Source: Candidatus Njordarchaeota archaeon (GTDB lineage Archaea; Asgardarchaeota; Njordarchaeia; Njordarchaeales; JAHKLH01). Taken from it: 8,352 bases of DNA. The DNA lies in assembly GCA_029856635.1 (NCBI GenBank), contig JAHKLH010000065.1, positions 1-8,352 on the forward strand, given 5' to 3'. This document shows, one piece after another, positions 1-4,224 of this stretch (the stretch's first letter is position 1; each line of letters begins with the position of its first letter). The notes below the pieces were generated by a model that made no database searches, had not been told where the DNA came from, and was given only the letters and a program-made list of their open reading frames with translations. The position numbers were made by a program, and so were the translations under genes.

Positions 1-14
1 AGATGATGTTCCTT

Positions 15-54
15 AGATAATATTCGGGGGTGTATAATTAAAGAATAATTATCT
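15..54. repeat. Imperfect inverted repeat upstream of the endonuclease IV gene
   Basis: The arm AGATAATATTC (15-25) is nearly the reverse complement of GAATAATTATCT (43-54), with one bulged base and a 17-base loop containing a GGGGGTG run. All three plus-strand frames close by position 20, so the left edge could be the tail of an upstream gene with this hairpin as its terminator. It could equally be an operator just upstream of the TATA-like box at 61-70. The arms are A/T rich, so chance is a real alternative. Confidence 0.3.
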
Positions 55-60
55 TGGCAT

Positions 61-70
61 TTTCTTATAT
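61..70 (+). promoter_or_regulatory. TATA-like box for the endonuclease IV gene
   Basis: TTTCTTATAT is centred about 30 bases before the ATG at 96. This is the spacing expected if transcription starts at or next to the start codon, giving a leaderless mRNA as is common in Thermoproteota. No Shine-Dalgarno motif lies directly before any of the candidate starts (TTG 78, GTG 87, ATG 96), which fits a leaderless start. The call is inferred from position and composition only. Confidence 0.4.
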
Positions 71-95
71 GTGATTATTGGTTTATGTGTCTAAA

Positions 96-947
96 ATGCC
101 ATTTAAACTTTATTTTGGTCCTGCCGGGAAACCAGTTGGTTTTAGAGGAACTGTTGCAGAAGCTATAGAATATCTTGCAAAAATGGGATTAGACGCAATG
201 GAAGTACAGCAAGTTAGGGGATTTACTATCAGTGTAGAAAGAGCCAAAATTATTAGAGAGGTTTCGCAGCAACATAAGTTTATTTTGTCCATGCATGCAC
301 CATATGCAATAAATTTAAGTTCTGATAAAGCCGAGACGATAGAGAAATCCAAGGAAAGATTACTAAAAGCTGCTGAACTTGCTCATATTATGGGCGCATC
401 TCCTGTTGTTCTTCATCCCGGCTACTATGGGAAAAAAGAAAAGGATAAAGCATTAAAACTTGTGATTGATGGGCTTAAAGAAGTCGTAGAGAAAATGAAG
501 TCTAAAAAAATTAGTGTTAAGATTGGTATAGAAACTACTGGAAAGGTAAGTCAAGTAGGGAGTGTAGATGAAGTAATACAGATAGTAAGGGAAGTCCCAA
601 TGACTGTTCCAGTTATAGATTTCGCCCATATTCATGCGAGAACAGGAGGGACAATAAAGACGCATGATGATTATCTGAATGTAATTGGAAGAATTGAGAA
701 TGAACTGGGAACAGAATATGTTAAGCATCTTCATATACATTTTTCTGAGATTGAATTTGGATTAAAAGGAGAAAAAAGACATCTACCATTAGGCTCTGGT
801 ACTGGACCAAAGTTTGAAATCTTAGCCGAATTGTTAATTGATTTAGGATACGAGGCAGTTATAATCTGTGAAACACCTTTACTTGAGAAAGATGCTATTA
901 AAATGAAGCAGATTGCATTAGGGATATTTAATAAGAAGAAAAATTAG
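96..947 (+). CDS. nfo: Endonuclease IV-type AP endonuclease (TIM barrel)
   Basis: The protein belongs to the endonuclease IV / AP endonuclease family 2, which cuts DNA 5' of abasic sites in base-excision repair using a metal cluster in a TIM barrel. Starting from ATG 96 it has 283 residues, close to the 285 of E. coli Nfo. The metal ligands line up almost position for position: His67 (SMHAPY), His107 (LHPG), Glu146 (IETTG), Asp175 and His178 (IDFAH), His215 (IHFSE), His229 (RHLPLG) and Glu259 (CETP). The position matching E. coli Asp229 appears to be Lys227, with Glu226 beside it. An in-frame TTG at 78 would add six residues. ATG 96 is preferred because it is a standard start and lies about 30 bases after a TATA-like box. 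The gene converges on its right neighbour with 5 bases between stops. Family assignment is strong; activity on abasic DNA is inferred. Confidence 0.9.
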   Translation: MPFKLYFGPAGKPVGFRGTVAEAIEYLAKMGLDAMEVQQVRGFTISVERAKIIREVSQQHKFILSMHAPYAINLSSDKAETIEKSKERLLKAAELAHIMGASPVVLHPGYYGKKEKDKALKLVIDGLKEVVEKMKSKKISVKIGIETTGKVSQVGSVDEVIQIVREVPMTVPVIDFAHIHARTGGTIKTHDDYLNVIGRIENELGTEYVKHLHIHFSEIEFGLKGEKRHLPLGSGTGPKFEILAELLIDLGYEAVIICETPLLEKDAIKMKQIALGIFNKKKN

Positions 948-952
948 TTTTC

Positions 953-1420
953 TTAGGATGCTCTCTGCTTGTTATTCATCTTTTCTCGTAGTTTCTGATA
1001 AACGGCCATAATTTCTTGGCTTGCGCTACCATCTGGTTGTGAAAGCTTGATTAATTTTACTAAGCACTCTTCGTATTCTTCTTCACTTATAAGATTTTTG
1101 TTACGAAGTTTTATTAGAAGATGATACGTTTTGAATACAAGTGAAAATTTACTACTGTCATTCATTATACAATTTAAAACTTTGCGTTCAAACTCTGTGG
1201 CTTTATTTTTATAATTAACGCCTTTTAATCTAACGATTTCTATAAGCATGAAAACAAATGAATCATATTTTTCCTTTTTAAGAATGCCACTATCTAAGAG
1301 AATACTCAATAGTTTTCTTACGTCGTTTATTTTCCGATTAATTAGTAGATTGTATATTATTCTGAATCTTGTAAGAAGATCGTATAGAATTAGCACGTTG
1401 CCTGGCATCAGATCTGACAT
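953..1420 (-). CDS. Small all-helical protein of unknown function
   Basis: I do not recognise this protein. It has 155 residues from ATG 1420 and is rich in Leu, Ile, Lys and Glu, with no signal peptide, membrane span or obvious catalytic motif. It has a weak internal repeat: residues 37-67 (LLSILLDSGILKKEKY... ending LKG) resemble 101-131 (LLIKLRNKNLISEEEY... ending PDG), which suggests two helical hairpins in tandem as in helical-repeat adaptor proteins. Two adjacent ATGs lie at 1423 and 1420. A GGTGA site at 1429-1425 (minus strand) leaves 1 base to the first and 4 to the second, so the second is favoured. A TATA-like box at 1467-1458 would give a leader of about 15 bases. The gene converges with the endonuclease IV gene. 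It is real by ORF quality, SD and promoter; its function is unknown. Confidence 0.75.
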   Translation of the reverse strand: MSDLMPGNVLILYDLLTRFRIIYNLLINRKINDVRKLLSILLDSGILKKEKYDSFVFMLIEIVRLKGVNYKNKATEFERKVLNCIMNDSSKFSLVFKTYHLLIKLRNKNLISEEEYEECLVKLIKLSQPDGSASQEIMAVYQKLREKMNNKQRAS

Positions 1421-1424
1421 CATT

Positions 1425-1467
1425 TCACCAGAAACCCATTAATCAAAAATTCACAAATGTTTTTAAA
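1425..1467 (-). promoter_or_regulatory. Promoter and ribosome binding site of the small helical protein
   Basis: On the minus strand, CTTTAAAAAC (1467-1458) is a good archaeal TATA-like box about 40 bases before the start. It is followed by GGTGA (1429-1425), complementary to the archaeal 16S rRNA 3' end. Transcription would begin near 1437, leaving a short leader that carries the SD. This pair supports the gene being expressed and sets its start at 1420 or 1423. Confidence 0.55.
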
Positions 1468-1512
1468 GAGTTCTTATCTGGGACAAGAATTAATACTGAA
1501 TAAAAACGATCG

Positions 1513-1611
1513 CTAGTACTCTAATGCGAATATTGATTTATTTAATTCGTCGTGCAAATCATTCCAGCGACGCTGTTGCTCATGTTTAAGGAATCTTGGT
1601 TCAGTCGAAAA
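1513..1611 (-). pseudogene. Possible C-terminal gene remnant
   Basis: This minus-strand frame of 32 codons ends at TAG (1515-1513) and reads like a soluble amphipathic helix (for example EPRFLKHEQQRRWNDLHDEL). It has no start codon of its own. An in-frame TGA lies just upstream at 1614-1612, beyond which the same frame stays open to about 1671. It may be the tail of a decayed gene. It overlaps the region just before the tiny plus-strand ORF at 1615, so both cannot easily be functional. I do not recognise a family, and a short chance frame is possible. Confidence 0.2.
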
Positions 1612-1614
1612 TCA

Positions 1615-1716
1615 ATGAAAAAACCTGCACGTATTATTTGTAAAAACAAAATTTGCACTAAAGTACCAGTGACCCTAGAAAACAATACTGTTATAATTTA
1701 TTTTAGTAATTTATAA
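1615..1716 (+). CDS. Possible tiny two-cysteine protein (33 aa)
   Basis: ATG 1615 opens a 33-codon frame with a basic N-terminus, a Cys-x4-Cys pair (ICKNKIC) and a beta-strand-like tail (VPVTLENNTVIIYF). The frame can be extended upstream to ATG 1582. There is no SD, but a TATA-like TGTTTAAGG about 28 bases upstream would allow a leaderless transcript. A 19-base stretch encoding LENNTV matches the last gene of the window with one mismatch (about 8188-8206). It may be a genuine microprotein, the end of a decayed gene, or chance; evidence is weak. Confidence 0.2.
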   Translation: MKKPARIICKNKICTKVPVTLENNTVIIYFSNL

Positions 1717-1910
1717 TCTAGCTAAACATATGGATGTACTCTATTATTAGCATAATACATGATACTCTCATTAAAACCCTGAACTTCCTTGGTAAGCCTT
1801 AATTTTGTTCTGTTTAATTGCTAGTTTGACTATTATTTTCTAATTTTAATTTTTGTTGTATAAGATATAACCTAATTTAATTACTAGATTCATTAAAATA
1901 TGTTTGAAAA

Positions 1911-2168
1911 TCATAGAAACTGAAAACGAACCGCCAGTAGTCTGGTGCTAATTTTCATTAGAATTATTCTTGATCTTTTGGATTTTCTCTCCATGTTTTA
2001 TTGCATGGAATGAGAATTTTGACAATGCTTCGGTGCCTGTGGTGTAGCATCAATTACCAACGACACAAGCTTAAGCACACAAACCTAATACTCGTACTGG
2101 AATACCAACGACCTAGTAGGACTTTTTTGGTCTTTAAAAATTTCATATACTTTCTTTAAGTTTAAGTA
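1911..2168 (-). pseudogene. Degraded reading frame, transposase-like flavour
   Basis: One minus-strand frame runs for 86 codons with only two internal stops (TAG at 2087-2085, TAA at 2000-1998) before a final TGA at 1913-1911. It reads like protein throughout, including KKVYEIFKDQKSPTRSLVF, VLKLVSLVIDATPQAP and NMERKSKRSRIIL. An N-x-E-R followed by basic residues near the end recalls DDE transposase C-termini, but this is an impression, not an identification. Another minus frame upstream (about 2199-2256, reading ETALVCQEAILKVLPK) also looks coding, as if the gene has suffered frameshifts. The composition differs from the A/T-rich DNA to its left. Confidence 0.25.
2132..2141 (+). promoter_or_regulatory. 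Candidate TATA box upstream of the amidotransferase gene
   Basis: CTTTAAAAAT is a reasonable TATA-like box. It would start transcription near 2163-2168, just before the hairpin at 2171-2189, giving a leader of roughly 100 bases. A second, weaker candidate is CATTTAATCAT near 2190-2200, which would give a leader of about 40 bases without the hairpin. I cannot choose between them from sequence alone. Confidence 0.25.
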
Positions 2169-2170
2169 TT

Positions 2171-2189
2171 AGGGGTGCCTTGCACTCCT
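2171..2189 (+). other. Strong hairpin in the amidotransferase upstream region
   Basis: AGGGGTGC (2171-2178) pairs with GCACTCCT (2182-2189) over 8 base pairs with one G-U wobble and a 3-base loop. This is the most G+C-rich stem in the intergenic region. GCACT (2182-2186) could alternatively pair with AGTGC (2240-2244) near the gene start, a switch-like option. It could be a leader element, the terminator of something decayed, or simply part of the degraded minus-strand gene. Confidence 0.35.
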
Positions 2190-2263
2190 CATTTAATCAT
2201 ATTTTGGGTAATACCTTCAGTATCGCCTCTTGGCAAACTAGTGCTGTTTCATGGGTGTTTTAA

Positions 2264-3097
2264 ATGTGCCGAATGTTGATGTTTCAGGGAAAATACCGAG
2301 AAAAACATTGGGAATTCTTTGACGCATTAATAAAAGCAGCAGAGCGAGATCATATTTTTGGTAAATACAGAGGAAAAAAATACGAGCAACATCCAGATGG
2401 ATGGGGAATTGTCATAATACATCATGATACGCAACGATACATAATATATAAATCATTGAAACCAATATTCGAGGAGAAAGAAGTTCTTAAAAGGCTGCTG
2501 GATCAAGTTTTAGAACAAGAAGTGTCCATCATTGCACATGCAAGATATGCTGGTCCTTTCAAAAAGAAGAATATTGAATCTGTGCATCCTTTTTCATATA
2601 TTACTGATTCCGCTACAACAACATTTGTTGCTCATAATGGAGCTTTGTCAAGAGGATTCTTTGGGAAAGAGTTAAAGTTAAATGAAATAATTGTGGAAAA
2701 TCTCTGTGATGGTCACCTATTTACAATGTGGATTGCGAGAAAATGGAGTTCGTTAAAGGAAGCACTAAAAGAGCTTGTGATTAAAAATATTGTTAAATCC
2801 GCATTAAACGTATTTATGATCGAATTATTTAGCACAAAAACAAAGCCAATCTTATACGCAATTTCATATCTTAATGAGGAATATTTGAAAAGTAAAGGAA
2901 AAACCGAAGAACAGATAAGAGTTCTCCGAGATTATTTCAGTATATACTATTATATTAACGAAATCGTGATTTTCGCATCATCAACAGTTGTTGATTATAT
3001 ATTAACAGTATCAAAAAACGAATGGAAAACTTTGAAACTGGAGGGAGAGCTTATTAGCATCTCAGACAAAGGTATGAATATAATTATCCTAAGATGA
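2264..3097 (+). CDS. Stand-alone class II glutamine amidotransferase
   Basis: This is a 277-residue Ntn-fold glutamine amidotransferase (class II / GATase_4-like, as in the YafJ and EgtC groups). Cys2 (MCRML) is the predicted nucleophile, exposed when the initiator Met is removed, and this fixes the start at ATG 2264. Other family signatures are HPDGWG (43-48), HARYAGP (92-98) for glutamine binding, HPF (108-110) and AHNGAL (123-128) with the oxyanion-hole Asn-Gly. Residues from about 150 on form the C-terminal part of the fold, and there is no fused synthase or sugar-isomerase domain. The enzyme should hydrolyse glutamine or a gamma-glutamyl amide in the cytoplasm. The acceptor or true substrate cannot be told, and no partner gene is adjacent. 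A GGGTG site (2253-2257) lies 6 bases before the start. The downstream region carries a pseudoknot-like element and a T-tract. Confidence 0.85.
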   Translation: MCRMLMFQGKYREKHWEFFDALIKAAERDHIFGKYRGKKYEQHPDGWGIVIIHHDTQRYIIYKSLKPIFEEKEVLKRLLDQVLEQEVSIIAHARYAGPFKKKNIESVHPFSYITDSATTTFVAHNGALSRGFFGKELKLNEIIVENLCDGHLFTMWIARKWSSLKEALKELVIKNIVKSALNVFMIELFSTKTKPILYAISYLNEEYLKSKGKTEEQIRVLRDYFSIYYYINEIVIFASSTVVDYILTVSKNEWKTLKLEGELISISDKGMNIIILR

Positions 3098-3122
3098 ATT
3101 TTCTGAGAAAGTTTTTATAATT

Positions 3123-3174
3123 TGAGCAAAATATGAAAACGCTTTGCTCATGATTACTTTTTGCACGTTTTCAT
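3123..3174 (+). other. Predicted H-type RNA pseudoknot downstream of the amidotransferase gene
   Basis: Two perfect inverted repeats interlock. Stem 1 pairs TGAGCAAA (3123-3130) with TTTGCTCA (3143-3150). Stem 2 pairs ATGAAAACG (3133-3141), which lies in the loop of stem 1, with CGTTTTCAT (3166-3174). As RNA this is a classic H-type pseudoknot with stems of 8 and 9 pairs, loops of 2 and 15 bases and a 1-base junction. It starts 26 bases after the stop codon, so it would lie in the 3' untranslated region, ahead of the T-tract. It could stabilise the mRNA end, assist termination or be the core of a small RNA. As DNA it might instead be two overlapping operators. Confidence 0.45.
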
Positions 3175-3192
3175 CTGAGAAATTTCTTTTTT
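3174..3192 (+). terminator. Probable transcription terminator of the amidotransferase gene
   Basis: TCTGAGAAATTTCTTTTTT contains the 10-base palindrome AGAAATTTCT (3179-3188) running into six T residues (3187-3192), with more T-rich sequence after it. T-tracts in the non-template strand are the usual archaeal intrinsic termination signal. The tract follows directly on the pseudoknot. Confidence 0.4.
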
Positions 3193-3339
3193 GGTTTGAT
3201 TTTAATTCGAAGGATAAGTAGCTTGATTTTTTTACATGTAATTTAAGAAATCAATAAACCCGCGTTAAATTTGTTGATTAAACAAATGATGAAATTAGGA
3301 AAACTCAAAAGTGCAAAAGAGTCGTCAGGAGCGATATTC

Positions 3340-3375
3340 AAGAGATATTTTAAAAAGAAACTAAGAGATATTTTA
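3340..3375 (+). promoter_or_regulatory. 13-bp direct repeat and promoter of the metallophosphoesterase gene
   Basis: AAGAGATATTTTA occurs exactly twice, at 3340-3352 and 3363-3375, 23 bases apart start to start (about two helical turns). Each copy contains a TATA-like ATATTTTA. The first copy would place the start of transcription near 3375 and leave a leader of about 30 bases with the SD site. The second copy would then sit between TATA box and start, a position suited to regulator binding. A partial third match, GATATT, is at 3333-3338. Confidence 0.45.
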
Positions 3376-3387
3376 GAGTTTTGTAAT

Positions 3388-3396
3388 AGGTGGTGA
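3388..3396 (+). promoter_or_regulatory. Ribosome binding site that sets the phosphoesterase start
   Basis: AGGTGGTGA is a strong match to the archaeal Shine-Dalgarno consensus, and its GGTGA core ends 8 bases before ATG 3405. Two in-frame GTG codons (3390 and 3393) fall inside this site and would make the protein five or four residues longer, so they are better read as part of the SD than as starts. Confidence 0.7.
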
Positions 3397-3404
3397 TAGT
3401 TCGC

Positions 3405-4133
3405 ATGAAAATATTAGTGATATCAGACATACATGCTAATAAATATGCACTATATGAAATACTAAACGCAGTTAGTTATGACTTTTTAGTATTTCTTGGA
3501 GATATCATTGATTATGGCCCACACCCAGCATATTGTCTTGATGTAATTAAAGAGAGTGCTGATGTGATCATTTTAGGAAACCATGATTATGCTGTAGCAT
3601 TCAATACGGATTGCAGATGCGGAGAAAAGCTCCATTCAGTGAGTGTTTATACGAGAGAAAATATCACAAAGAAACAATTAACTGAAGATCAAATGAAATG
3701 GTTGAAGTCTGTTCCAATTAAAAGATCATTTGGAATTGCGGGAATAAAATTTCTCGCAGTACATGCAACACCTAGAGATCCGCTTTATGAATACTTATTA
3801 CCAAATGAACCAAATGAAAGATTTTATAATAGTCTCATGGATCCAAGTACAAAGAAATTAGTTGAGGCTGATTATGTTCTAATAGGACATACTCATTTTC
3901 AGTTTAAACGAAAAATAAGCGGAATAACTATTTTGAATCCTGGCTCCGTTGGGCAACCTCGCGACGGTGATCCAAGAGCGTCTTGTATGTTAATAGATAC
4001 AGACGCAAATCTGATTTATACTATTAGAATTAAGTATCCAGTGAGTAAAACGATTTCAGATATCAAGCAGCTGAATCTTGAAAAGAATTATGAGAGAATG
4101 TTAATTAAGATACTTAAAACTGGAAAAGTATGA
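3405..4133 (+). CDS. Calcineurin-like metallophosphoesterase
   Basis: This 242-residue protein has the full two-metal phosphoesterase motif set: Asp8-x-His10 (SDIH), Gly-Asp33 (LGDIIDYGP), Gly-Asn59-His60-Asp (GNHD), His120 (VHATP) and Gly-His162-x-His164 (GHTH), followed by NPGSVGQPRDGDPRAS. The length and motif order match the single-domain YfcE/MJ0936-type phosphodiesterases and related COG0639-like proteins (Metallophos_2). The signature YTRENITKKQL resembles the WTREQL segment after GNHDYAV in many relatives. Such enzymes hydrolyse phosphomono- or diesters, cyclic nucleotides or dinucleotide polyphosphates; the substrate here cannot be decided. It is cytoplasmic, with no signal peptide. 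A DCRC pair (Cys70, Cys72) just after the GNHD motif is unusual and might bind metal or form a disulfide. Start ATG 3405 is supported by the SD site. Confidence 0.9.
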   Translation: MKILVISDIHANKYALYEILNAVSYDFLVFLGDIIDYGPHPAYCLDVIKESADVIILGNHDYAVAFNTDCRCGEKLHSVSVYTRENITKKQLTEDQMKWLKSVPIKRSFGIAGIKFLAVHATPRDPLYEYLLPNEPNERFYNSLMDPSTKKLVEADYVLIGHTHFQFKRKISGITILNPGSVGQPRDGDPRASCMLIDTDANLIYTIRIKYPVSKTISDIKQLNLEKNYERMLIKILKTGKV

Positions 4134-4139
4134 GATTTT

Positions 4140-4180
4140 AAGAAATTAATTAACAGATTTTCTTTGATTTCTTTATCAAA
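4140..4180 (+). terminator. Weak terminator after the metallophosphoesterase gene
   Basis: The 85-base gap before the peptidase gene has a pyrimidine-rich stretch (TTTTCTTTGATTTCTTT, about 4158-4174). It also has two alternative small stems: AAGAAAT (4140-4146) with ATTTCTT (4167-4173), and TTTGAT (4163-4168) with ATCAAA (4175-4180). The T-richness suggests termination before the next gene, but the stems are short and A/T rich. Confidence 0.3.
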
Positions 4181-4187
4181 AACTTGA

Positions 4188-4210
4188 TTATTTATGCATT
4201 CTTATTTTTT
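4188..4210 (+). promoter_or_regulatory. Promoter region of the propeller-peptidase gene
   Basis: Two TATA-like stretches are present, TTATTTATGC (about 4189-4198) and TTATTTTTT (4202-4210). The first would give a leader of about 10 bases before ATG 4225. The second would give a leaderless transcript starting near ATG 4231. There is no good SD motif before either ATG, which fits a very short or absent leader. Confidence 0.35.
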
Positions 4211-4224
4211 AGATATAATTGTTG

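Larger units (their letters stand above)
1424..2263. other. Long intergenic region with probable gene debris
   Basis: About 840 bases hold no intact gene of ordinary size. The region contains a possible 33-codon ORF on the plus strand (1615-1716), minus-strand frames interrupted by stops that still read like protein (1513-1611 and 1911-2168), a strong hairpin (2171-2189), and a 10-base direct repeat TACCAACGAC at 2055-2064 and 2103-2112. The part from about 2020 to 2130 looks richer in G+C than the flanking DNA. I found no tRNA fold, no C/D-box pair and no clear terminal inverted repeats of an insertion sequence. The simplest reading is a decayed gene or mobile element, with the amidotransferase promoter at its right end. 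Confidence 0.4.
3098..3404 (+). other. Structured intergenic region between amidotransferase and phosphoesterase genes
   Basis: These 307 bases hold no gene. In order they contain the interlocking inverted repeats at 3123-3174, a T-tract at 3187-3192, a 10-base palindrome TTACATGTAA (3232-3241), a 7-base-pair hairpin with a 5-base loop (ATTTGTT 3269-3275 with AACAAAT 3281-3287), and the 13-base direct repeat with promoter and SD of the next gene. A TATA-like GTTTTTATAA at 3111-3120 could start a small transcript near 3140, but no ORF follows it. Confidence 0.5.

Noticed and set aside
656..677. C/D-box-like string ATGATGATTATCTGA
   Set aside because: It is inside the endonuclease IV gene and the boxes are too close together to hold a guide.
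1248..1442. Plus-strand ORF of 64 codons opposite the small helical protein gene
   Set aside because: It is entirely antisense to a minus-strand gene with its own SD and promoter, and its translation has no protein-like pattern.
2031..2100. tRNA-like start (GTGGTGTAGC) in the G+C-richer part of the intergenic region
   Set aside because: No acceptor stem closes, there is no T-loop consensus, and no anticodon stem can be drawn.
2055..2112. TACCAACGAC repeat as the start of a CRISPR or repeat array
   Set aside because: There are only two copies of 10 bases, with no third unit and no regular spacing.
3150..3178. Possible C/D-box guide RNA (ATGATTA ... CTGA)
   Set aside because: The C box is imperfect, there is no matching internal D'/C' pair, and the interlocking repeats explain the conserved-looking sequence better.
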